Shown one piece after another: positions 48,911-61,700 of a stretch of 64,000 bases of DNA. Within the stretch, counting starts at the first letter, position 1, and each line of letters opens with the position of its first letter. Position numbers and translations under genes: made by a program. The DNA lies in NCBI RefSeq assembly GCF_030936135.1, contig NC_082595.1, positions 111,554,334 to 111,618,333 on the forward strand, in the 5' to 3' direction. The notes beneath the pieces were generated by a model. The model did not search any database. It was given only the letters and a program-made list of their open reading frames with translations, and was not told where the DNA came from. This stretch comes from Gavia stellata (lineage: Eukaryota > Chordata > Aves > Gaviiformes > Gaviidae).

Positions 48911-51900
48911 ATCCCAATTAAAAATATTTTGTGATGGTTTAGCCTGTTTTACATCAGTAGAACTAAGATATGCCGATTTCTGGGGTTGCTTTTTTTTGAC
49001 TCTTCGTCTTTGTGGTGTTCCCAATATTGCTATGCATGCAATGTGAGCAACACACCCCATTTTTTAATTAATTGTGCAACATTTTAAAATGGGGAAAAAA
49101 ACACAATGGAAAGAAAAATACCATACATAAAAAACCCTGTGTCCACAGGATGACCATTACTCACAGCTTTAATTTCAATTAATGTTAAATGTTAGTTTGA
49201 GTCCAGCAATGCTGAGCAGTGGAATAAGTTTGGCTTAGTTTTACCCACCCACTGCTCTGCCCAGCATTTCACTTTGGCCTCTGTCCCTCGACCTCAAGAG
49301 ATTATTAATTTCTGAATACGCGAGCTCAGGATAAACTGCTTAACTGACATTTTGAATCTATTAATATCATTAATTTTGTTTTGATAAGAGATTAATTGGA
49401 GCCAAGCCACCAATACCAAATTAACCAAATAAACTGGAGGTTTTTTACCAGACTTTCCTACATGTTGTTGCTGTTACAAAGGACTGACACGTACTGTGAT
49501 CTGAGCAACTCCAGACTGGGAAAATCCAGGTCTTAATCTTGAAGTTGCTAATTGTTACAGTCTTTGGAACATGATGCTGTTAAAATCCTCAGCTCATGAG
49601 ATCAAGACATTTGAGGAGGAAATGTAGGGAGGAGAGGAGAATATTAACTAAATTTTTATTGACTGTGCTGTTGAAGAAAAGTATGAAAATTTCCTAAAAA
49701 GCTTCCTCCGTGAGTTTGGGTGCTGCCCTTTGTGTTTCCTGAGATGCAGAAGCTCATCTTCTTGACGGCTGCAATTGCGCTGACTTACGCAAGTCAACCG
49801 ACCCATCACTGCTTGTCGCCCTCCTTCTCAAATTGAGCGTCGACAGCTGAGACCAGCAGAAGAAGAGATAAAGCCCTCCCAGACTCAAGGCACAGGCACT
49901 CATCGAAATCCCATCTCGTCAGGGCCATCTGGTTGGGAAATCAGACTTCTCCCCCCATTTCTGAAGTGTTTCATCCCGCAGGACCTCGGAGCTTGTCAGC
50001 ACTGTTAGGTTGGCCGTCAGAAGTGAGGAGCCTCTTCTGTGGGACATGGTGTCTATTGAAAATGGAGGCTACATGGTCTAAAATGATTGCCTTCAACCCC
50101 TCATTAACGTGGAACGCCTGAACGCCTGCTGTATTGGTGCACTTGCGGAGAATATTTGCTTAAAATCCTGGCTTTAACAAAAGCCAACTGGATTTGGGAG
50201 AGTTTCCCTTAATTGTCCCAATTTTGACCTCAATGGCGACAACGATATTGGTGAATTCAACAGCACTAAGGCCTTGAGGACCGCTGACAAAGTCTGGTGA
50301 CATCCCCACTACTGAAGTCTCCGAGCTCCAGGAGAAGAGTCGCTTTATCCCAGCTACCTCCAGGAAATCATCCACAGCCCATGCTAACTCTGCACCCATG
50401 CCTGCGAGTTATTTGGAGGTGTGCAAATTGACCTACAGCAAAATTGTGCCAAGAACTGTGCTAACAGCATGAGCGATTCCATTGATTTGAAGTTAATCAT
50501 CTCTCAACAGGACTTTTTGCTTGCTTCACAGACTGCGAGCAATTAATTACCTTCTTGAAGCAAGGCTTGCAAAACCACTTCTTGCAGACTAGGAGGGCTT
50601 TTGTGGCAACCGCTCAAAACGGTTCATCTCCCTGCGGAGACTTCTGGCGGGCCAAGAACTGCAAGAGGAAGCTGTGGCCGAGCATCGTCTCCTGCAAGCA
50701 GCGGATTGCTGCGATTCAGGGCACCTGCCTTGCCCATCTCTGTTTTGCACAGCATAATTTCTTCCAACATATGGGAAAAGCTTGAACCGGGCTGTCGGGA
50801 GGAGATGAAGTTCTTGCACGCCGTGGTGAGCTGGAGGTCGGTGGGCTGGAGCCTGTGCCTCTGCGCAGCCTCTGGTTGGGAGCAGATTACGTGACCTTCC
50901 CAGGCTTGACGCTCACGACCAGCTGGAGAGGGAAAAGCCTCCCAGATTTACAAGCAGCTACGAACCCTCGTCTGATCCAGACATTGTATAGTCAAGGGCT
51001 GGTCTGGGGAGAAGAGAAGTAGGTATCCACAAAGAATAATTTACGTGCTTATTGGTTCTAAGTGAAATAATACCAACTTTTTTTTTTATTATTTTCTTCA
51101 GTGAGCCGGTTATTGCAACGTGCTTGTTGCAGTCACTGACGCAAAAGCTGGTGATCTGATCCTAACGCCCTTTTAATGCAATTTTGCCAATTCTCCCGTG
51201 TGGAAGTGTACCGGATGCTGAGCAGGACATTGGGAGGTGCTTGGAAGGATTATCCCCAAAGCCACATATGGCGAAGTGAAACGTGACGTCAGGAAAGCTT
51301 TCTGCAGCGTAGTTATTCGCAGCGTCTCGCACAAGCAGGGGGACCCAGGAAAGCTCCGTGGAGGTGGTGGGATTCGTCACGTCAGCATCCACGGAGGAAG
51401 CTCTGACCTACGCATGTCCTGCAGCTCTTGGCTGCTGCTGCGTCGTTTCTAAGTTGCAAGGAAGATGGTGATACGCGGCTGTGATTCCTGGTTATGCAAT
51501 TCAGCCGTCTGCAATTTTGCTTCCTTCCAAATGCCTTCCGGGCTCTTTTCCACATTATAAACAAAACAGCCTGCAACATTTCATGTAAAAGGCAGAAACT
51601 GGTGCCCTGGACGCTCGCTCTGTGCTGCACTTCTGCATTTTTTGTTTGTAGGGAATGCTTTTCAGCGGAGCTATCTCAGATGAAACAAACTGCAAGGAGT
51701 AAGCACATTTTAAAAAGAAAGGGTGTGCTTTTTGGGGGGGTGTTGTTCAAATTAAAAGGGGAGTTTAGCTCCTTGTCCATATATAGTGCAATAAAGGGCT
51801 GCCCAGCTGTTTATGCTTCGTGGCGTGGCTGCGAGGAGCGTTCAACGGCAGCCTGGCCGCGCTCGGGATTTCCAATTGTAATACAAAAAAGGAAACAGGA

Positions 51901-53689
51901 AGGAATGATGTAAACATCAGTAATGAAGCCCGTGCTCGGGTGGGCTCCGAACAGTGCTGCCGGCACACCAGACCTGCTCCTCCTCTCCCCCTGCTTTTCA
52001 GAGGGGGCTGTGGAAGGAGGAGAGGCGGGTGCTGGCAGAGGTTTGGAGAGCCCTTGGCCGGGTTGCAAATCTCCCGATTGCCTCCACTGCTTCTCTCTTG
52101 CTTCCAGCTGTTGGCCCTCAGACCCTACTTGATGCAACAAACTCTTAAGGGGGGGAAAAAAGGGGGGAAATGATCTTTTCTTGCACGATGCATCACCTTG
52201 AGCTGAAAAATCAATGTCAGGGTGCTTTTTTCAGGCACTGTGTGACTAAGGCCCACGGAAACACCCCACTCGCATGTTAAAAAAATTGCTTTTTCTAACA
52301 CAAGTAGGAAAATGTTTGGAAATGTGATGTGAGTGTTCCCTGGTAGTCTGAAAAAACAGCATTTGACAGGCACCGAATGGGCCATGTAAAAGCAAAACCC
52401 CCAAAGCGAGCACCTGCTCTGGCCAGGGGACTCTTCTCTTGCAGGTCACCAACCAAGCCCCAGTGGTAAAAGCTCGTTTGGGGAGCAATCACCTTAAAAA
52501 TCATCCAGGGACCCCTGGGCACCCCCTTCTCTTTCCTTCCAGTTTTCTTTAACCATATAATTATTTTCTGATGTGGTAACGGGACTACTGCGCGTCGTTA
52601 TCCTTCATCCCCCCGGCACCGCGTGTTGGCTGTGCCCGCACCGGTATTGGTGTGCCTGCACTGCTGCAGCGCCTCCTTGTTCCCCAAATTACAAGCAGAC
52701 AATATATTTAGTGTATTTTATCCTGAATCTGCCGTGCGCAACCCGGGGAACTCGCCCAGCCAAACCTGGGCAAGGCTCCCCACTCCCTCGCCGCCAAGCC
52801 CACGGCAGCCAGCGCCGGCTCGTCTCAACAAGCTGCCGATGGAGCCGGGAAGGGGGAAGGGAGCAAAGCCGCTTGGCTCCCAGCTCCCAGCTCCCTCTCC
52901 AGCCGCTGCTGGGACACCCACGGGGAAGCGTGAGCCCACTCTCGCATTAAAGAGCTCGTCCCAAAACCCGCATTTCCAAATTGCGGTGTAAGAACCCCAG
53001 CCGCCTTTTGCTGGAGAAAATGGTGCTTTTAGCCACTCGCCGCAGCTCCTGGCTTTCGTGGAAATGTTCAAACCCAGCGATAGCCAGCTTTTTTGCAGTG
53101 CATACGCCTCTTAAGGGTGTTTAGGAAACACAAGGATGCATTAAAGAGCTCACAGCCCTTCTCCTTCTCTTGCCAGGGAAGAGGTTTGCTCACTGCAGGA
53201 GTCGCAGGGTCTTCTCCGGGAGACAAGCCCTGCTGCGGGAGCAGACCCGCGGGCTCCAGCCTCCCCTCTTTGCGGTCTGAGCGAGGAGAAGCCAAGAGGG
53301 GAAGGGACGCTCACGAGATTTCCTTTTCTGCTCTTTGCCTCCTTCTACTTTTTTTTTTTAACCTCTGGCCTGTTTGCCCCCCCCCCTTCCTTTGGCTTGC
53401 TCATTTTTAACTCTTTGCTTTCACTCCCAGCAGTGCTTTTGCCTTGCAGTCCACATGGTTTCAGCAATCTCCAGGTCTATACATGGTACTCAGTCAAGTG
53501 CAGCGGACACGGGCTCTGTCTTGCATCTCAGCTTGGTTTACTTTGGAAGCTGAGTGGATCCAAGCCGGTGAGATACAGAGCTCCTAGGACAAAAGCCAGG
53601 GCATTCAGGCTAAGGAGCCTGGCTCTTCGCCATGGGTCAGACCACTGGATGCAAGCTGGAGCTCCTCCACTGCACCTCAGTGGGGGAAA

Positions 53690-53960
53690 ATTGTCTTGTT
53701 TGAAGAATGTGATGAAGACAATCAGAGGTGTGGAGAAGCTCCTCTACAAGAAAAAGCTGCATCAGCTCTGATATGAGGGGAAAACAGTGATCTGCATAGA
53801 CTGTGTCACTGATGAGGAGGAAGAAGACCAAGGAGGAGTGTGACAGAGGTTTATAAGAAGGTGAGTGGCTTGGAGACAGTGACTTTTCCTTTACTAGGTG
53901 GGATAATGAGTGAAACTTGTTTGCCACAAGTTCAAAACCATGTGAAGCCTTTCATCATAG
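53690..53960 (+). repeat. Short CR1-like LINE fragment
   Basis: Plus-strand words GACAGAGGTTTATAAGAAGG and TGAGTGGCTTGGAGACAGTG (about 53,840-53,880), followed by AACTTGTTTGCCACAAGTTC, resemble the CR1 ORF2 segment between the LLERVQ and RTRG regions. It is degraded and the ends are uncertain. Confidence 0.5.
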
Positions 53961-56054
53961 TCCCCTGCGGAGCTGGGACTCCTTGACGCAGGATGCTCCA
54001 GGTGCTAAAGGTTTGCAGGGCTCCAGAAACTCCCGGGACACGTAGATGGAAGAAGAGTCCACCAAGGGCTCTTAAATACAAAGATGTCACTTCTGGCTCG
54101 CTAAGTTACCAACCTGCAGGTTGCTGAAGGCTGGAAGACCCTTCATGGGGGATGTCAGCAAAGGCTTGTCCTGTCCTGGATCTCCTCCCTTCCAAAAGGT
54201 CCCAGGGCTGGGAGCACCCTACAGAGATCTTCCATCTGAGGTAGGGCAGAGGGGTTGGAGGCCTCTGGCTGGATGCAAGCAGCATGGGCAGGATTTGTCC
54301 TCTCCTGGGGGTTGCTGACAGCAGATGAGATCTCGGCGCCTCTCCCTGAGCAGGTTTTTAGGATCATGGACATTTCTTCTTGGGCCTGCCCATGTTGATC
54401 TCAACCTGCTCTTCTTGCAGTCCTGGGCTTCTCACCCAGCCAACCCTCCTTCTTTCACTCTGCTTCATTTAAAATAGAAAATTGATAATCAACTGGCCTG
54501 TCCTTTGAGCAGCACGTAAAGAAAATCCTTAGCAACTGCCTTACGGGTTGTCTGTCGCCCTGGAGCCTGCTTGTTTTTCCAGTGAGCTGCTCTCCATGAG
54601 CAGGATGCTGGTGTTTCAAGGTGACCGCCCCAGGTCTTTCCTCCACCAGCCAGAGCCACCTCTTTTTACCACTAGCCTGTCCTACTGCAATGCATCTCTT
54701 GGCCACAATATTTGTGAAATATTGTGAATATTTCAGAAGCTGCCTCCCTTTTTGCATTTGCAGGGTCTTCCTTCTGAGCCCAGGTGTGCCGGGGGTCACC
54801 AACCCCCTGGAGCATCTCACCACCTTCTCCGACCTCCATCCTCTTATACCCATCTTGCAGCACACGTCAACATGCTCCAGCTGCTGAAGGTGGAATGGGA
54901 GGTCACTTCACCCTAGTCTGGGAATTTTGGGATACAGAACGATGATAGGAAAGGAGGTGGGAGTTGGTTGGTTTGATATATTTCTGCTTGTTTGTCACTT
55001 AATTAATGTATTACCCTTCTTTTATGAAGGATGCTTTGGCTGGCCAGAGAGAGAAGGTTGACCTTCTTTTCTAGTGCAGAAGGAAAGTCCTGAGTTACTT
55101 TCCATCCCCATTCAACTACAGACCAGGAACATCACCACCCCCCTCTCTGGAGCTTCAAGAACAATTGCAACAACAGCCAGAGAAGCAAAGATGCCTCTTT
55201 TAGATATATTAAATCTAAACCCAAATACTTCTGGCAGAACTGGATGAAGGGAATCCTCTTTCATAAAGATTTACCCTTCCGATTGATGGACGAGCTTGCA
55301 AATGCTCTAACCCCACTCCCTTATTTTTATGACACCCATAAAGATGTCGTTAGTGTTAAATCTCCATCCCAGTGCAAATCAACCGATGGGTTAATATTTA
55401 TTAAGGGACAAGGAGCATGCCAACACACCGCTCCTGAGATAGCCGGGGCAAACCAGGCTTAAAACAAGAAAATCTTCAGTCTTTTCAAATCTTCACGCGT
55501 CACCCTCCTAAAAATCTAGTATTTTCCCTTTCGCCACTGAAATTATTTGCAGCAACGCAGGTGCAAGGGGTTTGGAGTCAGACCTGACCCAACGCTGGGG
55601 CAGCAGCCAGGGGCCTTCCCGCATCCCCTTGGCCCCCCATTTTTTCTGTTTCTGCTTATTAAAATGGTGTTTCCTGCAGATTTCCATCAGCAGCACCAGA
55701 CCTCATCTCCTTTAGGGGCATTTCAAGCAATTCCAGCCCTCCCACACTCCTCACAGGTCAGCGGATTGTCACCTCTCTCCTTCCTGGCAGTGCTGGGATG
55801 CAGCTGGGGACCTCGGTCCCTCTGGCAGAGGAGCAGGACAGGTGCTGCAGGTGACAGCAAAGCTGTAAGAAGGGAAACCTGCTGTGGAAGACACTAGTTT
55901 TTCCTTTAATCTCAATTTTTCATGTTCCTATATAGGGTTGCAGACGGCGTGGAGTGGTACACGGCCGCACACCTGCCCCGCCACTTGCCCGCGGAGACGC
56001 TGCTCCAGCTTGGGGGCGATGCTGCCAACAGCACCTATGGATAGGAAGACAGAC

Positions 56055-56500
56055 TGGATAGGAAGGCCGGTGAGCATATAGGAGGGCAGGTGAGCATATA
56101 GGAAGGCAGGTGAGTGTATAGGAAGGTGGATGGGCATATAGGAAGGCAGATGAGTGTGTAGGAAGGCAGATGGGCATATAGGAAAGCAGGTGAGCATATA
56201 GGAAGCCAGGTGAGTGTATACGAAGACAGGTGAGCATATAGGAAGGCATGTGAGTGTATAGAAAGGCAGATGAGCACGTAGAAAGGCAGCTGAGCATATA
56301 GGAAGGCAGGTGAATGTATAGGAAGGTGGATGAGTAGGAAGGCAGGTGAGCATATAGGAAGTCAGGTGAGTGTATAGAAAGGCAGATGAGCATATAGAAA
56401 GGCGGTTGAGCATATGGGAAGGCAGGTGAGTGTGTAGGAAGGTGTGAGTGTATAGGAAGGGAGGTGAGCATATGGGAAGGCAGGTAAGCATATAGAACCC
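56055..56500. repeat. 20-bp minisatellite, about 22 copies
   Basis: The unit AGGTGAGCATATAGGAAGGC repeats with two main variants, GAGCATATAGG and GAGTGTATAGG, often alternating, which suggests a 40-bp higher-order unit. The minus strand is open in more than one frame across it (Tyr/Leu/Pro/Cys strings) because the unit lacks stop words; it is not coding. Confidence 0.95.
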
Positions 56501-58177
56501 ACCAGCCTTGACCACACTGGGGGTCGGTCATCTGTAACCCCGAGTGGCAGCACCTCCTCCCATCAATGACAACTGGTGCTTACAGGGAGCAGTGGGTCTG
56601 TGGGGGGGGACGAGACCCAGGCGAGCAGAAACTTCTAACTCTCCATGGCTCTGAGCCACCCAAACCTCGCCTCACCAAACGCGGCTGCGCCGGCACAGCC
56701 GTGCCGGGCCTGGCGTGCCGGGGCTGTGCCGAGATGACTCATCCCACTGCTTGCAGCAGCACACTTCCAACTAGCAACAAGTGAAAATAGAAACGTCCCC
56801 AGCTCCTGAGCCAGGAATAACGTCGCAGGCTATTTTTTTGGGTGTTTTTTTTCCCTTTAAAGTGAAATCCCTTTTTTTTAATTCTCTCTGACTCAGCCCC
56901 AATAAAGCCACCACGTAGCAGCAGAATCTCCTCCCCAGCTTCTCCGCTGTGGCCCGCGGCACGTCGGCTACCAGCGTCAGTGCCGATGGGGGCGGATGCA
57001 GGAGGGGAGAAGCAAAGCCCATTGAGGTGGGTTTGGGGGGACGATGCCACATCCCGGTGGGACATGGCTCAGTGTTTTGCCAGGATGCAGAGCTCAGGAG
57101 CAAAAAGGGGAGCAGGAGGAGTGCTTGGGGTTGTAGCCCAGGCTGCTTTGGAGGTTTATATGATAAGAGAAGGAGGGAGGAGAGGATGGATGACTGCTGG
57201 GATGGAGAGCTGGGAGATGGCAGCAGCCAGACCCTCCTGCCTCAGTGGCGGGACAGGGACGATGGGTCTCCTCAGCTCTGCCCACTTTGGGATGAGCATC
57301 CACTGGTGGCTGCCATCAAATGGCAAAGGAGAGGTGATGGAAAGTGGGGAAGAGAGGGAGATGGGGCCATGCCGGTCCCCATGGAGCTGCCTGGGGCTGG
57401 TGGGTGGTTGCAGCCATAGCGGAGGTACGGGGACATCCCGGGAGCAGTCACAACAGCATTATCTCAGTCACCCCACGTAACCGCTGCTCCTGTTACACGC
57501 TGCCCTCCAGGCCTCCCCGGGGCCCTGCCAGCCTTTTGGAGGGGAGATAAGCTGAGTCCCACCGCTCTATCAGGCCATGCCACACCTAGGATCCAGCAAA
57601 ACGAGGCCGCTGTGCCCACCCCTGCCCGAGCACCAGCTGCAGGACTCTCATCCCGCTGGCAGAGCCCATCCAAACTGCCCCGGGGATGAAGCAGGGTGTA
57701 GCACACCCATTAAAAATTATTAAAATAGCAATTAAGGACTATTTACACAGCTTCCCATCCATAAACTCCCAGTCCTGGGAAGCAAGACCACGCTACAGGT
57801 GATTTTTCCCAGGGGATCCAATCTGGATGACGTGTGGAAGTCATTTTTTTTGGAGCTTCTCCAAAAAATAATCACGCATTTTTCTTCTGCCATTTTTCTT
57901 TGGCCAACCCCACGTGGGGGTCACCCCAGTGCCCACGGGCCCGCCCAGTGACGGGGATGTCCCAGAGGGACACTCAGGGACCCTTGTGCTGGATGTCGGG
58001 GGATAACCTGGACCACCTACTCTTCATTTTAGAGTTGGGAAGGGAGCAGGCAGTTCTCCAGGGCCGCTGCCTGTGCCTGTGCCTGCCCGCGCTCCTGCCC
58101 GCAGCCGGGAAAACCCTCCATCAAACTTGCATGAACCGGCTGGGCTTGAGTCAGCTCCAAAACATCTCCGGGGCACC

Positions 58178-58701
58178 TTACGCCACATCGAAGCGCTTTT
58201 CCGGCAGCAATGGAGGTGCTTCTTCTTGGGGTTCAGGGGGGCTGGCGGCCTGCCGGGGCTGCGGCGCCCGGGATGGCTTGCACACCTGGGCGTATACAGG
58301 ACCGGGGCTCCCCTCGCTGCCTGGCTCTTCCTGGGCGATGACCTCCTTCACCAGGATGCTGGGCTCATTCCCGGAGGACAGGGATGGAGAGTCCCCTGGG
58401 GCACTGCCGGCATGCCAAGGCTTTTTCAGTGTCCTGGATTTGTACCGGATGCTTTCGTAGATGGTTCCCTCGGCATCCGGCACAGGGTCCGCCGTGGGTG
58501 TGCCAGCACCCCCAGGCAAAACCGGCAGCTGCCGGTGCCGCAGAAACTCGGGGGTCCTCAGGTCTGGTCCGGAGAGTGCGTGGGAATGAGGTGTCCAGCC
58601 TGGCACGTGCAGCCCGGGGTGCCCCACAGCAGGGTTATCCGGGTCCCCCGGCACCACGGGGCCATCTGCCTGCTGCCGGGGCTCACCGGGAGACGGGGTG
58701 C
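58178..58701 (-). CDS. Adaptor coding exon 4 (tyrosine-motif tail and stop)
   Basis: After CCCCGCAG the exon encodes residues 74-247. The Pro/Gly-rich first half is followed by DAEGTIYESIRYKSRTLKK, a spacer with SILVKEVIAQEE, GPVYAQVCKPSRAP, EEAPPLLPEKRFDVA and TAA. The three tyrosines are the only ones in the protein. Confidence 0.8.
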
Positions 58702-61700
58702 CTGCGGGGAGGGAGAAGGGGGGATGCTGAGCTGGAGAGGGTACCCCTAGCACCATCACACTGCGGGGCATCCCTGGCTAATGCAAGGGTAAGGTAGCAC
58801 CGAGTAAATGGGATTAAATGGGTCCCGCTCCCGCTTCTGTCCCCGCTCTCCGCTTTTAGCAAGAAAAATAATAAAAAGCAAAGAATAACCAGGGCGAGCA
58901 TCCTTAGGTTGCCGGCGGGGGGGCGTGCTCCCCGCCGTGGGGCCAGCGTGGTGTCGGGACCTGCCACCCGCCTTCCCACGCAGCGGCTCATGCCTTCGGT
59001 CAAATATTTATTTAAGAAGGAGGCTCTGCTCTGTGTGCAGAATCTGTCAACACGGGGAGCTGGCAGGGCAGGACACCCAGCCGGTTTGTTCGCTCCAAAG
59101 GCGACAGGCTCTGGAAAAGCCATGTAACCGGGTGTTTCTCCTTCTGCTTTAAATATGCAGGGATGTGGTGGTCCCGTGGGATTGGGGGTGCAGGACCCTG
59201 GGTGCTCCCCCCCAGCTGCAGTGCGGGGTGCGTGCCTGTGGAACGGAGGTGGAGGCACGGGCCGCTGGCTGGTGCGGGAGGTGGCAGGGTCGGATGAAGG
59301 CCAGAGCCCCCCGGGGCCAGCACAGCCTTACCACCCTCCAGCTCCGTCCTGGCAGAAAGCATCCCTGCCCCGTGAGCACCCCAATGTGAGCACCCCAACA
59401 TCAGCATCCCAGCGTGAGCACCCCAATGTGAGCACCCCCAATGTGAGTATCTCCAATATGAGCACCCCAACATGAGCACCCCAACATGAACACTGTTAGG
59501 ACCTCAACATGAGGATCCCAGCATGAGCGTCCCAATGTGAGCACCCCAGCGTGAGAATCCCAATGGGAGCACCCCCAATGTGAGCACCCCAGCATGAGCA
59601 ACCCAACGTGAGCACTCTGTTAGCATCCCGGTGTGAGCATCCCAGTGTGAGCACCTCCAATGTGGGCACCCCCAATGTAAGCACCCCAACATGGGCACCC
59701 CAACACGAACACTCTGTTAGCACCCCAACATGAGCAGCCCAACGTGAGCATCCCAGTCTGAGCACCCCAATCTGAGCACCCCAACATGAGCACCCCAGCA
59801 TGAGCATGCCAAAGCAAACATCCCGACCTCAGCACCCCAGTGTGAGCACCCCAACACAGGCATCTCAGTGTGAGCACCCCAGCCTAAGCACCCCAATGTG
59901 AGCACCCACTGTGAACACCCCATGAGCCCCCTCCATGTGAGCACCTTAGCAAAAGCACCGCGGTGCACCCCGGTATCCCGCCTGCTGCACCCCAAGGGGC
60001 TGAGTCTTTGCATTCGGGGTGTCCCTTCCCCGTCCCGCTGCAGTAAAGCAGGAGAGGGCGAGGGGTGCCTTGCTGTGGGGCGGGAAATGCAGCCGGGGGA
60101 GCCCTAGGAATGGGGTACGGGGGGCAGGCTGGTGGGGCCACCCCATAAAGTACTCAGGAGCTCCCCATTGCAGTGCAAGGAGGAGCAGGAGTTTTGCTTG
60201 AGCGTCTCGAAGCTTAGCCCCAGCGTGGCGAAAAGGGGAAATTAATACACGGGGTTTAATCAACCTTGTTATCCAGCGCTGCCGAATAAAGCGTTCCTGG
60301 TGTAAACGGGAAGAGAATCTTCTTCCCGGCTACATGGAAAAGCAAACGGGCTGAATGCGTAATCCGGTGGGAAGGTTTGGAGCATTAAACCATCTTTTTA
60401 AAGCTTTCCCCAGGCAATTCCCCTTCCACCAGCGCAGAGCAGGCCAGGGGGTGTTTTAAAACAGCTGACACGGTCCTGCTGAAGGAACTGGGACTCACAG
60501 TGGGTTTTACTGGGATATTTTGCTGTAACTGGGAATTTTAGGAGCTGCGTTCGGATGCAGCTGCCAGCCTGTGCAGCGTCTTGTGAGCCCCTTCACCACG
60601 GCCATGGGGCATCCCCATCCTCTTCTCCGTGCCAGGGAACTGAAAGTAGCTGCTTGCTGCTAACGAGCTTCACTAATTTCCCCCATTTTGGCTGCCACAG
60701 CCCTGGCTGGGGGGTGCAGGGGTGCAGCCCCGCACCTCTGGCCAAGGGCCGGCTCAAAGTCCCGCCGAGCTCCTCCAAGTTCATGGGCCAGGCAAATCAT
60801 TAACCGGGCCGGGTCGGCGTCAGGAGGCTGAGCGCCAGGGACCTTCGGACCGCGGCACCCCGCTCCGTGACACCGGTATGGCCCTTCCCCGAGCCATGAC
60901 CAGCATCCCAGTGTGGGGCAGTCCCCATCCTGCTGCACCCCGAACCTGCAGTGGGAGCCGGGGAGGGCCCACGGGCCAACCGGCACCTGGCACCCAGCAC
61001 CCGCGTCCCCGGGTGTGCGAGGGCCCCGGGAGCAGCCGCAGCAGTGGGGCTGGAGATGGCAGAGGGGCACAGCCACCGTCCCCGTCCTGTGACCTACCTC
61101 CCAGCAGTGCGGCTCCCCCGTCGCTGTCGCCCAGCCTTGTCAGCTTCACCTGCAGCCAAAACAAGCGGACACTCACGTATCAACCCCCTGGCACTCCTGC
61201 ATCCGCCCCTGGTACATGTGCATCCCGCCCGGGCACTCCGGCATCCTCCCTGGAAGTTGTGCATCCCCCCTGGATGCTCGTGCACCCCCTGCCCCAGCAC
61301 TCATGCATCCCCCCTGGGCACTTGTGCAGCCCCCCCTGTGCAGTCCTGCATCCCCCTGCCACTTGTGTAGCCCCCCCGGCACTTGTGCATTCTCCCTGGC
61401 ACTTGTGCGTACCCCCTGGACTCATGCATCCCCCCCCCAGCACTCGTGCATCCCCACCACCACTTGTGCAGCCCCCCCAGCACTTGTGAATTCACCTAGC
61501 ACTTGTGCAGCCCCCCTTCAGCACTTGTGCAGCCCCCCCCCAGCACACATCTATACCCCCCAGCACTTGTGCAGCCCCCCCAGCACTCATCTATCCCCCC
61601 CCAGCACTCGTGTATCCCCCCAGCACTTGTGCAGCCCCCCCAGCACTCGTGCATCCCCCCCAGCACTTCTGCAGCCCCCCCAGCACTTGTGCAGCCCCCC

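Larger units (their letters stand above)
46900..58177. other. Gene-free region between the ZNF395 promoter and the adaptor gene
   Basis: No exon is recognised on either strand. The first half is AT-richer, with an old CR1 fragment at 47.9-48.9 kb; a second CR1-like fragment lies at 53.7-53.96 kb and a 20-bp minisatellite at 56.05-56.50 kb. A perfect CRE palindrome (TGACGTCA) is at 51284-51291. The 3' UTR of the adaptor gene must lie just below 58,178. Confidence 0.5.

Noticed and set aside
55920-56531. 203-residue minus-strand open frame with repeated Tyr-Leu-Pro-Cys motifs, resembling a repeat protein
   Set aside because: It is the 20-bp minisatellite read in one frame; a second frame is open over the same span, and 20 is not a multiple of 3, so no codon periodicity exists.
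59401-60013. Minus-strand Gly/Cys/Trp/His-rich frames resembling metal-binding or antifreeze-like repeats
   Set aside because: They are the 14-bp minisatellite in several frames within an intron of the adaptor gene.
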